Shown: positions 33,941 through 42,183 of the stretch, one piece after another | Numbering within the stretch: the first letter of the stretch is position 1 | How the letters are laid out: each line of letters starts with the position of its first letter | NCBI RefSeq assembly: GCF_013377995.1 | Contig: NZ_CP055305.1 | Span: 1,054,001 to 1,118,000 of the forward strand | Length of the DNA stretch: 64,000 nt | Direction of reading: 5' to 3' | Source: Mannheimia pernigra | Lineage (GTDB): Bacteria; Pseudomonadota; Gammaproteobacteria; Enterobacterales; Pasteurellaceae | Translations under genes and position numbers: made by a program | The notes under the pieces: generated by a model | The model's input: only the letters and a program-made list of their open reading frames with translations | Told to the model about the DNA's origin: nothing | The model's database searches: none

Positions 33941-34915
33941 ATGCAAGATTTTATAAACAAAGCTAATCAATATGGCAAAGTTAAACGCCCCTTTTTCTTC
34001 GTTATTGATTTTGAGCAGGAAAAGCCTCTCCTTTTTCCGCTTGAAGAAGCACAGGCAAGCGGTCTTTTTTTTGACTTTTTTTGTAAATCTAATATACAAA
34101 AGCGTTTTGAAAAAGCCTCTCAACTTTTCGAATTCTCAACAAATCCAATTACTTTTAGCGAATACCAAAAAGGATTTGAGCGAGTCAAAAAGGAGATTCA
34201 GGCTGGCAATAGCTATTTGCTGAATTTAAGCTATCCAACAGCGATTGAAACTAATTATTCGTTGTCTGAGATTTTTGCGAATAGCCAGGCAAAATATAAA
34301 TGTTATTTGCAAAATGAGTTTGTTTGTTTTTCGCCAGAATGCTTTGTACGGATTGAACAGAACCGCATTTTTTCTTACCCAATGAAAGGCACAATGAATG
34401 CAGATGAAGAAAATGCGGAACAGAAATTAATGGCATCAGAAAAAGAGTTTACGGAACATAACACCATTGTGGATTTGATCCGAAACGATCTGGCCTTAGT
34501 TGCAAAAAACATTGAAGTCACGAAATATCGTTATGTAGAGAAAATTCAAACTCATCGTGGCGCCATTTTGCAGACAAGTTCAGAAATCTGTGGCGAACTT
34601 GCCGAAAATTGGCAAGAAAATATCGGATCTATTTTAGCTATGTTACTACCTGCAGGCTCAATTAGTGGCGCGCCAAAAGAGAAAACCGTTTCTATTATTC
34701 AGCTGGCAGAACGAGGCAAACGTGGTTATTACACGGGCATTTTTGGCTATTTCGATGGCGAAAGTTTAGAAAGTGCGGTAGCAATTCGCTACATAGCCAA
34801 AACGCCAAACGGACTGGTATTCCATAGTGGTGGCGGCATTACCTCACAAAGCGTGCTAGAAGAGGAATATAATGAGATTTTAGAGAAAGTGTATGTGCCA
34901 ATTTCCACTTTTTGA
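33941..34915 (+). CDS. pabB: Aminodeoxychorismate synthase component I
   Basis: Chorismate-binding enzyme of 324 residues making 4-amino-4-deoxychorismate for folate. It is shorter than E. coli PabB (about 450) because it lacks most of the N-terminal lobe, as in other Pasteurellaceae. Conserved parts include FSPECFVRIE, SYPMKGTMNA and SISGAPKEKTVSII. The ribosome-binding site before the ATG is weak. The gene is divergent from rmuC and overlaps pabC by 23 bases. It carries one Apl-type core and one H. influenzae-type uptake sequence. Confidence 0.92.
   Translation: MQDFINKANQYGKVKRPFFFVIDFEQEKPLLFPLEEAQASGLFFDFFCKSNIQKRFEKASQLFEFSTNPITFSEYQKGFERVKKEIQAGNSYLLNLSYPTAIETNYSLSEIFANSQAKYKCYLQNEFVCFSPECFVRIEQNRIFSYPMKGTMNADEENAEQKLMASEKEFTEHNTIVDLIRNDLALVAKNIEVTKYRYVEKIQTHRGAILQTSSEICGELAENWQENIGSILAMLLPAGSISGAPKEKTVSIIQLAERGKRGYYTGIFGYFDGESLESAVAIRYIAKTPNGLVFHSGGGITSQSVLEEEYNEILEKVYVPISTF
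34771..34779 (+). repeat. H. influenzae-type uptake sequence in pabB
   Basis: Exact AAGTGCGGT, the other uptake-sequence dialect of the family. Confidence 0.7.
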
Positions 34916-35513
34916 AACCGTTTCGATTATTGATGGGCAAATACAGAATCTGCCTTATCACCAACAACGTTTTCAACAGGCTGTTCGAGAGTACTTTGGT
35001 TGCGAGCCTAAATTTACCCTTTTACAGATTTTGCTTGTACCAAACACTTATCAGAAAGGTAAAGTGCGGTGTCGAATTGATTATAATGCCACAGAATTTG
35101 AGATAAAATTTTTTGATTATTCACCAAAACAGGTACAGCGTTTTCGCTGTGTAGAGGTAGAAAATTGGGATTATCACTTAAAATTTAGTGATCGTAAGCA
35201 GTTTGATTTTCTCAATATTTTGCAAAATGAGGAAGTGATTATTATCAATAACGGCAATGTAAGTGATTGCTCAATGGGTAATTTGCTCTTTCTGAAAGCA
35301 GGTATTTGGTATAGTTCACAAGATTATCTGTTAAAAGGCACTCAATTAACCCGATTGCTAGAGCAACAAAAGGTGCATTTAATTAAAATAATCAAAGCTG
35401 ATTTGGGAGAATATGAAAAAATTATGCTCATCAATGCTCTTAATCCATTTGATGAATCAAGGGCATTACTTTGTTCACAAATTTATTTTTGTGATCTCGA
35501 TCGTAAATCTTAA
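34893..35513 (+). CDS. pabC: Aminotransferase class IV protein, probable aminodeoxychorismate lyase
   Basis: 206 residues with the fold-type IV PLP-enzyme pattern: FETVSIIDGQIQNLPYHQQR at the N-terminus and INNGNVSDCSMGNLLF in place of the usual N-G-x-(E/D)-x-(S/T)-x-x-N segment. The PLP lysine is probably in YHLKFSDR. It would split aminodeoxychorismate into 4-aminobenzoate and pyruvate. It is shorter than classic PabC (about 270) but resembles the small Haemophilus homologue next to pabB. Its start overlaps pabB, which supports translational coupling. Confidence 0.8.
   Translation: MCQFPLFETVSIIDGQIQNLPYHQQRFQQAVREYFGCEPKFTLLQILLVPNTYQKGKVRCRIDYNATEFEIKFFDYSPKQVQRFRCVEVENWDYHLKFSDRKQFDFLNILQNEEVIIINNGNVSDCSMGNLLFLKAGIWYSSQDYLLKGTQLTRLLEQQKVHLIKIIKADLGEYEKIMLINALNPFDESRALLCSQIYFCDLDRKS
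35062..35070 (+). repeat. H. influenzae-type uptake sequence in pabC
   Basis: Second exact AAGTGCGGT, 291 bases from the first. Confidence 0.7.
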
Positions 35514-35521
35514 AAAAAGAC

Positions 35522-35560
35522 TTGCAACTGGATAAGTATATACTATAATAATATACAGTT
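35522..35560 (+). promoter_or_regulatory. recA promoter with LexA box
   Basis: TTGCAA (35522-35527) and a perfect TATAAT (35544-35549) are 16 bases apart. The 20 bases 35541-35560 form an SOS box with CTAT-N8-ACAG (one mismatch to CTGT-N8-ACAG) overlapping the -10, so LexA would repress recA. Confidence 0.85.
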
Positions 35561-35599
35561 GTTTTACGCATAAACGTTTATCATTTCAAAGGACAAAAT

Positions 35600-36703
35600 A
35601 TGGCAGAGAAGAAAAGTCAAAAAAGTACACCTGTAAAACAGGTTGAACCAGAACAAAAAGAGAAGGCACTTGCTGCTGCATTAGCTCAAATTGAGAAACA
35701 GTTCGGCAAAGGCTCAATTATGAAGCTAGGTGATACTCAAACATTAGATATTGAGGCTGTTTCAACAGGTTCTTTAGGTTTAGACTCCGCATTAGGTATC
35801 GGTGGTTTGCCAATGGGGCGTATTGTTGAGATTTACGGTCCAGAATCTTCAGGTAAAACAACTTTGACTTTATCTGTTGTGGCTCAAGCACAGAAAAATG
35901 GTAAAACTTGTGCTTTTATTGATGCGGAACACGCACTTGATCCTGTTTATGCTCGTAAATTAGGAGTAGATACAGATGGGTTATTAATTTCACAACCAGA
36001 TAACGGTGAGCAAGCATTAGAAATCTGTGATGCATTAGTTAGGTCTGGTGCGGTGGATGTAATTATTGTCGATTCTGTTGCAGCCCTTACGCCTAAAGCA
36101 GAAATTGAAGGTGATATGGGCGATTCACATATGGGATTGCAAGCACGTTTAATGTCACAAGCATTACGTAAATTAACGGCAAATATTAAGGCTACAAATT
36201 GTTTAGTTATCTTTATTAACCAAATTCGTATGAAAATTGGTGTGATGTTTGGTAACCCAGAAACCACAACAGGTGGTAACGCGTTAAAATTCTATGCTTC
36301 TGTACGTTTAGATATTCGCCGCTCTGGTGCAGTAAAAGATGGCGATGAAGTTATTGGTAGTGAAACCAAAGTGAAAGTAGTGAAAAACAAAGTTGCACCA
36401 CCATTCCGTGAGGTTCATTTTGATATTATGTATGGTGAAGGGATTGCACGAACCAATGAATTATTGATTCTTGCAGAAGCAAATGGCTTTATCAAAAAAG
36501 CTGGCGCTTGGTTCTCTTATGAGGGCGAGAAAATTGGTCAGGGTAAAAACAATGCAATCAAATGGTTGAAAGAACACCCTGAAATAGCAGAAAAAATAGA
36601 AAAAGATGTTAGAGATTTATTGATTGCTAATCCAAATTTGGTTTCTACTCAAGAATCTGAAAACTCAGATGATAGTGAAGAATTTAACGAAGAAGAACTA
36701 TAA
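35600..36703 (+). CDS. recA: RecA recombinase
   Basis: Forms filaments on single-stranded DNA, pairs homologous strands and activates LexA self-cleavage; in this naturally competent family it is also needed to recombine imported DNA. 367 residues. A lysine-rich N-terminal extension (about 14 residues longer than E. coli RecA) precedes KALAAALAQIEKQFGKGSIM. Walker A GPESSGKT, an FINQIRMKIGVMFGNPETTTGG loop and an acidic C-terminal tail are present. It has a LexA-controlled promoter and is followed by recX after 12 bases. Confidence 0.98.
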   Translation: MAEKKSQKSTPVKQVEPEQKEKALAAALAQIEKQFGKGSIMKLGDTQTLDIEAVSTGSLGLDSALGIGGLPMGRIVEIYGPESSGKTTLTLSVVAQAQKNGKTCAFIDAEHALDPVYARKLGVDTDGLLISQPDNGEQALEICDALVRSGAVDVIIVDSVAALTPKAEIEGDMGDSHMGLQARLMSQALRKLTANIKATNCLVIFINQIRMKIGVMFGNPETTTGGNALKFYASVRLDIRRSGAVKDGDEVIGSETKVKVVKNKVAPPFREVHFDIMYGEGIARTNELLILAEANGFIKKAGAWFSYEGEKIGQGKNNAIKWLKEHPEIAEKIEKDVRDLLIANPNLVSTQESENSDDSEEFNEEEL

Positions 36704-36715
36704 TTAATCAGATTT

Positions 36716-37240
36716 ATGCGGTTTTCACATTCAGAGAAAATCGCATTTTTATTTCAATTTATGGAAACAATTTCTACAACTAAAACAAATAAATACACAG
36801 CGGCTAACTATTTATTATATTTACTGTCAAAACGTGATTATAGTGAGCAAGAGCTTCGCCAAAAACTTAAGCAAAAAGAGTATGATCTTGATGAGGTTGA
36901 GAATGCGATTAAAAAAGCACAAGCTAATAATTGGCAAAGTGATGAACGTTTTTGTGTGGCTTTTATTCGATACCGCTCAATGCAAGGGATTGGTCCCCGT
37001 CGGTTGAAACAAGAATTAAAGCTCAAAGGCGTTAAAGATTGGTTAATTAGCCAAGAACTTGAAAAGGCAGAAGTAGATTGGTTTGAGTTAGCTGAGCAAA
37101 TTTTTGAGAAAAAACGACCGCTAGTATGGAATTTGAAAGCAAAACAGAAAATGTGGCGTTTTATGTTAAGTCGTGGTTTTTATAATGACCATTTCAGCCA
37201 TTTGATGCATTTGGACTATGAGAATAGTGAATATGAGTAG
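36716..37240 (+). CDS. recX: RecA regulator RecX
   Basis: 174 residues of repeated three-helix units that cap or inhibit RecA filaments. Typical parts are LLSKRDYSEQELRQKL and YRSMQGIGPRRLKQELKLKG. The ATG at 36716 is used; a later Met at residue 16 is another possible start. It lies directly after recA, as in many bacteria, and so shares its SOS control. It overlaps the next gene by 8 bases. Confidence 0.92.
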   Translation: MRFSHSEKIAFLFQFMETISTTKTNKYTAANYLLYLLSKRDYSEQELRQKLKQKEYDLDEVENAIKKAQANNWQSDERFCVAFIRYRSMQGIGPRRLKQELKLKGVKDWLISQELEKAEVDWFELAEQIFEKKRPLVWNLKAKQKMWRFMLSRGFYNDHFSHLMHLDYENSEYE

Positions 37241-37544
37241 AGATAAAATTACCTTTTTTAGTCGATTTGAAGCGGATATTTTAAGCGGTAAAAAAAACAT
37301 TACAATTCGAGATAAATCGGAATCCTACTTTCGTCGGAATCAAGAATTAGCGGTCTTTACTAACGAAACGGATAGATTTTTTGCTAATATCAAGATACTT
37401 TCTGTGACACCTATTCAATATGATGAGTTAAACGAACAGTATGCTCAGCAAGAGAATATGAGCTTAGCGGAGTTGAAAACGGTTATTCGAGAGATTTACC
37501 CGAATGATAATGCATTTTTTGTGATCCACTTTGAATTGATTTAG
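37233..37544 (+). CDS. yqfB: N4-acetylcytidine amidohydrolase YqfB
   Basis: ASCH-domain protein of 103 residues, exactly the E. coli length, from the ATG at 37233 (ATGAGTAG overlap with the recX stop). Lys21, Thr24 and Glu74, the catalytic residues described for E. coli YqfB, are at the same positions. It hydrolyses N4-acetylcytidine to cytidine and acetate. Its place after recA-recX is not explained by a known repair role. Confidence 0.9.
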   Translation: MSRDKITFFSRFEADILSGKKNITIRDKSESYFRRNQELAVFTNETDRFFANIKILSVTPIQYDELNEQYAQQENMSLAELKTVIREIYPNDNAFFVIHFELI

Positions 37545-37553
37545 CTTAAAACT

Positions 37554-38090
37554 ATGACACTTTTTAAATCCACCAAGCAAGTTGAGCTATGTCCACAGTG
37601 TAATTCTCCTCTACAACTTAAGCAGGGTAAGAAGGGCTTGTTTCTTGGGTGTTCTATTTACCCAGAGTGCGATTATATTAAGCCATTACACCAAGCTAAT
37701 CATATTATTAAAGAGCTAGATGAATGTTGTTCTGAATGTGGGCATCATCTCCAATTAAAGCAAGGTATCTATGGTATTTTTATTGGTTGCAGCAATTATC
37801 CTGAATGTAATTTTATCGTTCAGGAAGAAGCAGATGTGGCAGAAGAATTTAGTTGCCCTGAATGCAAACAACACAAATTACTGGTCAGAAAAGGACGTTC
37901 AGGTAGAACTTTTTATGGCTGTGCTGGTTTTCCAAATTGCAAATTTACCTTAAATACAAAGCCGATTAAATATGAATGTGAAAAATGCGATTATGAATTA
38001 GCAATTATCAAAAAAATTAAAGGTAAGCAATATTATATTTGTGCTAATAAAAATTGCGAAGCAAGAACACAAAAAGAAGTAGAATTTTAG
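37554..38090 (+). CDS. yrdD: Topoisomerase-type zinc-finger protein YrdD
   Basis: 178 residues made almost entirely of four C4 zinc fingers of the kind at the C-terminus of DNA topoisomerase I. They start at CPQC, CSEC, CPEC and CEKC, each closed by a second Cys pair such as GCSIYPEC. It probably binds single-stranded DNA; the role is unknown. The start has no strong ribosome-binding site. The TAG stop directly abuts the tsaC start. The order yrdD-tsaC-aroE is as in E. coli. Confidence 0.9.
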   Translation: MTLFKSTKQVELCPQCNSPLQLKQGKKGLFLGCSIYPECDYIKPLHQANHIIKELDECCSECGHHLQLKQGIYGIFIGCSNYPECNFIVQEEADVAEEFSCPECKQHKLLVRKGRSGRTFYGCAGFPNCKFTLNTKPIKYECEKCDYELAIIKKIKGKQYYICANKNCEARTQKEVEF

Positions 38091-38645
38091 ATGAATAATT
38101 TTTTAGAGATAGTCAATCAATTAAGGCAAGAAGAAGTTGTTGCTTATCCTACTGAAGCTGTTTTTGGCTTAGGCTGTAATCCACAAAGTGAAAAAGCGGT
38201 GAGAAAATTACTTGATTTGAAACAACGATCCGAAGAAAAAGGCTTAATCTTATTAGCCTCAGATTTAAAATATCTACTGCCTTATATTGATGAAACACGA
38301 ATGACAGAACATTCTTGGCAACAGCTAAAGCAAATAAGCAAGCAAGCTATTACTTGGATTGTGCCAGTGAAAAATAGTGTGCCGAGTTATCTCACCGGTA
38401 AATTTGATTCTATTGCAGTACGTTTATGTTATGTACCCGCAGTAATGGAATTGTGCGAAGCTACGGGGTTTGCCTTGACTTCCACTAGTGCTAATTTGAC
38501 TGGTCAACCATCTTGTCGAACCGTTCAAGAAGTGAAAGCACGGTTTGGAGAAGATTTTCCAGTATTGAGAGCAGACACGTTAGGCAGAGAAAAAGCCTCT
38601 GAAATTCGAGATATTTTCACCCAACAGATTTTTAGACAAGGATAA
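38091..38645 (+). CDS. tsaC: Threonylcarbamoyl-AMP synthase
   Basis: Makes threonylcarbamoyl-AMP from threonine, bicarbonate and ATP for the t6A modification at position 37 of ANN-decoding tRNAs. 184 residues with the YrdC signature: VVAYPTEAVFGLGC, then KGLILLASDL and FALTSTSANLTGQPS. It abuts yrdD and is 6 bases from aroE. Confidence 0.95.
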   Translation: MNNFLEIVNQLRQEEVVAYPTEAVFGLGCNPQSEKAVRKLLDLKQRSEEKGLILLASDLKYLLPYIDETRMTEHSWQQLKQISKQAITWIVPVKNSVPSYLTGKFDSIAVRLCYVPAVMELCEATGFALTSTSANLTGQPSCRTVQEVKARFGEDFPVLRADTLGREKASEIRDIFTQQIFRQG

Positions 38646-38651
38646 TCTAAG

Positions 38652-39476
38652 ATGAATCAATACGCCGTTTGGGGTAACCCAATTGCTCAAAGTAAATCGC
38701 CTCGAATCCATCAACTTTTCGGCTTACAAACGCAACGCAATATTGAATATGTGGCTAAGTTGGGAGACGAAATTACCTTTGAGCAACAATTAGCGGAGTT
38801 TTTTCAATTAGGGGCGAAAGGCTGTAATATTACGTCTCCGTTTAAGGAGCGAGCATTTGCTCTGGCGGATAAATATAGCGATAGCTGTTTATTGGCTGAG
38901 TCGTGTAATACACTTAAACGCTTGGAAGATGGCAGTTTATATGCAGATAATACGGATGGAAAAGGTTTGGTTGCTGATTTGAAGCGTTTAGGTTGGTTAA
39001 AAGTAGGGCAAAAAACCTTAATTTTAGGAGCTGGTGGTGCAACCAAAGGTGTGCTTCTTCCACTCCTTCAAGCTGGATTAGAAATTAGTATTTATAATCG
39101 TACAGAAGATAAAGCGGTGATTTTAGCTGAAAAATTTACAAAATTTGGCAGAATTCAGACCGCTTGTTTAGAAGAGATAGCAGAGCAGCAGTTTGATTTA
39201 ATTATTAATGCCACTTCGTTAGGTTTGCAAGGTAAATATGTAGAGTTGCCGAAAAGTCTAATGGCGTCAGCAAAAATTTACGATATGCAATATGCTGTTG
39301 GTATGAAAACCCCTTTTCTCAATTATGCGAGAAATTGTGGTTCCACAGAATATCAAGATGGATTAGGTATGCTTGTTGGGCAGGCGGCTTTTGCGTTTGC
39401 GTTGTGGGAAGATGAATTCCCAGATATTGAACCAGTGCTAATGCAATTAAAACAAGAGATGCAATCTGCTAAATAG
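38652..39476 (+). CDS. aroE: Shikimate dehydrogenase
   Basis: NADP-dependent reduction of 3-dehydroshikimate to shikimate. 274 residues. The substrate domain has NPIAQSKSPRIHQLF and the catalytic Lys in TSPFKERAF. The nucleotide domain has LILGAGGATKG and YNRT. The C-terminal GLGMLVGQAAFAF also fits. Other shikimate-pathway genes, aroK and aroB, are 14 kb away. Confidence 0.96.
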   Translation: MNQYAVWGNPIAQSKSPRIHQLFGLQTQRNIEYVAKLGDEITFEQQLAEFFQLGAKGCNITSPFKERAFALADKYSDSCLLAESCNTLKRLEDGSLYADNTDGKGLVADLKRLGWLKVGQKTLILGAGGATKGVLLPLLQAGLEISIYNRTEDKAVILAEKFTKFGRIQTACLEEIAEQQFDLIINATSLGLQGKYVELPKSLMASAKIYDMQYAVGMKTPFLNYARNCGSTEYQDGLGMLVGQAAFAFALWEDEFPDIEPVLMQLKQEMQSAK

Positions 39477-39579
39477 TAGATAAGCTATTATTTTATAAAC
39501 AAAAATTGTTTGATTCTAATTAAAATGATGAATATGTATACAAGCGAGCTAAAAAATCAAATTTTTTAAGAAAAAGTAT

Positions 39580-39608
39580 TTGACGGAAAGCACTAAAATT
39601 AGCATAAT
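39580..39608 (+). promoter_or_regulatory. Promoter of the tRNA cluster
   Basis: TTGACG (39580-39585) and CATAAT (39603-39608) are 17 bases apart, about 31 bases before tRNA-Met. Confidence 0.75.
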
Positions 39609-39639
39609 GCACTCCGTTAACCGAATGGTGAACGCAAAT

Positions 39640-39716
39640 GGCTACATAGCTCAGCTGGTTAGAGCACAACACTCATAATGTTGGGGTCGCAAGTTCGAAT
39701 CTCGCTGTAGCCACCA
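39640..39716 (+). tRNA. tRNA-Met (CAT), elongator
   Basis: 77 bases with encoded CCA. It begins GGCTACATAG and ends CTGTAGCCACCA, and the anticodon loop CTCATAA holds CAT. The fully paired first acceptor base shows it is the elongator, not the initiator. Confidence 0.96.
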
Positions 39717-39718
39717 TT

Positions 39719-39803
39719 GCGGGACTGGCGAAATTGGTAGACGCACCAGATTTAGGTTCTGGCGCCGAGAGGTGTGTGGGTTCAAGTCCCTCGTCCCGCA
39801 CCA
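39719..39803 (+). tRNA. tRNA-Leu (TAG)
   Basis: 85 bases with a long variable arm and encoded CCA. It begins GCGGGACTGG, and the anticodon loop ATTTAGG holds TAG. Two bases separate it from tRNA-Met. Confidence 0.96.
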
Positions 39804-39828
39804 TTTATCGATTAACAAAAATTAGTGT

Positions 39829-39903
39829 TGGGGTATCGCCAAGCGGTAAGGCACCGGGTTTTGATCTCGGCATCCCTAGGTTCGAATCCTAGTACCCCAG
39901 CCA
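39829..39903 (+). tRNA. tRNA-Gln (TTG), first copy
   Basis: 75 bases with encoded CCA. It begins TGGGGTATCG, and the anticodon loop TTTTGAT holds TTG. The anticodon stem has one G-U pair. The D arm happens to contain the uptake-sequence core AAGCGGT. Confidence 0.96.
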
Positions 39904-39961
39904 TCTAATTTCAATTTTTCCAATCTAATAGTTAGGCTAACGTAAGTTAGTTTTTTTCATT

Positions 39962-40036
39962 TGGGGTATCGCCAAGCGGTAAGGCACCGGGTTTTGATCT
40001 CGGCATCCCTAGGTTCGAATCCTAGTACCCCAGCCA
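39962..40036 (+). tRNA. tRNA-Gln (TTG), second copy
   Basis: Identical in all 75 bases to the copy at 39829, a recent tandem duplication or a pair kept alike by gene conversion. Confidence 0.96.
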
Positions 40037-40121
40037 TCTTATTTTCCTTCTTTATTTTTAATTTCTGTACTGAAAATTTAATTCAAGGCATAATATAGCC
40101 ATAATTAATTTTGAATAAGTA

Positions 40122-40766
40122 ATGAAAATGAAAAAATTTGTGGTATTAATTTCAGGTAATGGTTCTAATTTACAGGCAATTATTGATAGTCAGAAATCAG
40201 CTAATGCAAGCGGTCAAATTTGCGGTGTAATTTGCAATAAGGCAGATGCGTATGGTTTAGTGCGAGCTAAAAAGGCAGGTATTCCAACCTTTGTATTTTC
40301 TCGTAAAGATTATGAAAGTAATTTAGCAATGGATTTCGCTATTGCAGAACAAATTGAGAAGCTAGGGGCGGAGTTAATTGTTCTGGCAGGCTATATGAAA
40401 ATTTTAACACCTGAGTTTACCCAGCGTTTTGAGGGGAAAATTCTGAATATTCACCCTTCATTATTGCCAAAATATCCAGGATTAAATACATATCAAAGAG
40501 CGATCGAGGCTGGTGATTCTGAACACGGTACAACCATTCATTTTGTTAATGAGGAAGTTGATGCTGGAGCAATTGTGTTGCAAGCCAAAGTACCTATTTA
40601 CCCTGATGATGAAGTTGAAGATGTGGTAGCTCGTGTGGTTGAGCAGGAGCATCAATATTATCCGTTGGTAGTTGAGTGGTTTTGTTCGGGACGTTTACTT
40701 GCTGAAAACGGAAAAGCTTATTTAGATGGGAAAGAGCTCTCTTCAACAGGTTATGCCGAGGAGTAA
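40122..40766 (+). CDS. purN: Phosphoribosylglycinamide formyltransferase
   Basis: Formylates GAR with 10-formyltetrahydrofolate in purine synthesis. 214 residues. It has SGNGSNLQAI at the N-terminus and the catalytic Asn/His/Asp set represented by LNIHPSLLPKYPG and the later HFVNEEVDAG. The first ATG (40122) or the second (40128) may be used. purM, the usual partner, is not beside it, and no PurR box was seen. Confidence 0.95.
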   Translation: MKMKKFVVLISGNGSNLQAIIDSQKSANASGQICGVICNKADAYGLVRAKKAGIPTFVFSRKDYESNLAMDFAIAEQIEKLGAELIVLAGYMKILTPEFTQRFEGKILNIHPSLLPKYPGLNTYQRAIEAGDSEHGTTIHFVNEEVDAGAIVLQAKVPIYPDDEVEDVVARVVEQEHQYYPLVVEWFCSGRLLAENGKAYLDGKELSSTGYAEE

Positions 40767-40901
40767 TTGTCCGATCATTAGCCAAGAATAAAAGAGGCTA
40801 GAAATGCAGTTTCTTGTTATATATTTTACAAATTAGAGGTTAAAATCAACCGCTTTGTAAATAGAGGTTAATCTTGAATCGTTTTATGTTAAAAAGGAAA
40901 A

Positions 40902-41573
40902 ATGATGTCAGAGCATTTTGAAAATAGGGCAGAAAATCGTCGCCCGCTAAGCTCTCGCAACAATAGATGGCTTGCAGAATTTGCCGCTTGGCTTGCCCGT
41001 AAAAGCTTCCCAACACCTAATCAAATTTCGTGTTTAAGTATGTTGTTTGCGTTATTTGGGGCAGCCGCTTTATTTTTTAGCCAATCTATTTCGGCTCTGA
41101 TTTTCTGTGCTTTGATGGTGCAAATGCGTCTGCTATGTAACCTGTTTGATGGAATGGTAGCAGTAGAAGGCGGAAAGAAAACCGCAAATGGGGCAATTTT
41201 TAATGAATTTCCAGACAGGGTGGCAGACAGTCTATTCTTAATTGCATTAGGCTATGCTACACCATTTTTCTGGTTAGGCTGGCTGGCAGCATTGTTGGCG
41301 GCTTTAACTGCCTATATTCGTATCTTTGGCGGAAGTTTAGGATTACCGCAACGTTTTCAAGGTCCGATGGCAAAACAACAAAGAATGGCAGCAATCACGG
41401 TGGGTTGTTTGCTTGCTGCGGTAGAAATCTATTTTAATTTAACCGCTTATACACTTTCTGCAACCTTAATTATTATCACACTTGGCACCGCTTATACTTG
41501 CTATGTTCGTACAATGGCGATTTCAGCCGAACTTAATTCTTTGGAGAAACAGAATGAAAAGGTTACTCGCTAA
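40902..41573 (+). CDS. CDP-alcohol phosphatidyltransferase family protein
   Basis: 223 residues with about six membrane segments. The family motif is seen as LFDGMVAVEGG followed by NGAIFNEFPDRVAD, which supplies the metal-binding aspartates. It would join a CDP-linked lipid to an alcohol; the alcohol is unknown. AAGGA precedes the ATG. It is the first of three adjoining lipid genes, resembling the E. coli ynbA-ynbB pair with an acyltransferase between them. Confidence 0.86.
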   Translation: MMSEHFENRAENRRPLSSRNNRWLAEFAAWLARKSFPTPNQISCLSMLFALFGAAALFFSQSISALIFCALMVQMRLLCNLFDGMVAVEGGKKTANGAIFNEFPDRVADSLFLIALGYATPFFWLGWLAALLAALTAYIRIFGGSLGLPQRFQGPMAKQQRMAAITVGCLLAAVEIYFNLTAYTLSATLIIITLGTAYTCYVRTMAISAELNSLEKQNEKVTR

Positions 41574-42180
41574 ATTTATTGACCATATTATTTGCTTTTT
41601 TGCCTCTTTTATTACAGGTGTTCGTCCTCAACAATTAACTAAAAATAGCGTACCGACGGTTTATTACGCAAATCATCATAGCCACGGTGATTTTATCTTA
41701 GTTTGGATTTCATTACCGCAACATTTACGCCTAAAAACCCGCCCTGTTGCTGGGGCGGATTATTGGCAGAAAGGAGCTATTCGCCGTTTTATTGCGAATG
41801 CTGTTTTTAATGTATTGTTGGTAGAACGTAACAGTGATAATCCGCAACTTGCGATTGAAAATATGGCTAACCAGCTTTCAACAGGTGAAAATCTGATTAT
41901 TTTCCCGGAAGGTACACGTAATTTAAGTGAAGAAGTACTACAACCTTTTAAAAGTGGGATTTATCATCTCGCCAAACAACAAGCTAATATTCAATTTGTA
42001 CCGGTCTGGATTGATAATATGAAACAAGTTTTACCAAAAGGAACAATTTTGCCTATTCCGCTAATGTGCCAGGTTCGTTTTGGTGAAGCAATTTCATTGC
42101 AAGAAGGCGAAGAAAAAGCCGATTTTATCGAACGCACACGCCAAGCGTTGCTTGCTCTTTCCCCAACGCATAAGGAGTAA
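41554..42180 (+). CDS. 1-acyl-glycerol-3-phosphate acyltransferase-like protein
   Basis: 208 residues from the ATG at 41554, preceded by GGAG; an in-frame start at 41482 lies deep inside the previous gene and is unlikely. The acyltransferase motif HHSHGD (H-x4-D) and the FPEGTRN motif are present, with an N-terminal membrane-associated helix. It overlaps the upstream gene by 20 bases and is followed 3 bases later by the CdsA-like gene. The acceptor lipid is unknown; a plsC for normal synthesis is presumably elsewhere. Confidence 0.86.
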   Translation: MKRLLAKFIDHIICFFASFITGVRPQQLTKNSVPTVYYANHHSHGDFILVWISLPQHLRLKTRPVAGADYWQKGAIRRFIANAVFNVLLVERNSDNPQLAIENMANQLSTGENLIIFPEGTRNLSEEVLQPFKSGIYHLAKQQANIQFVPVWIDNMKQVLPKGTILPIPLMCQVRFGEAISLQEGEEKADFIERTRQALLALSPTHKE

Positions 42181-42183
42181 ATA

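Noticed and set aside
32237..34123. Longer rmuC starting at 34123
   Set aside because: It would overlap pabB by nearly 200 bases; the ATG at 33856 has a ribosome-binding site and gives the normal N-terminal membrane anchor.
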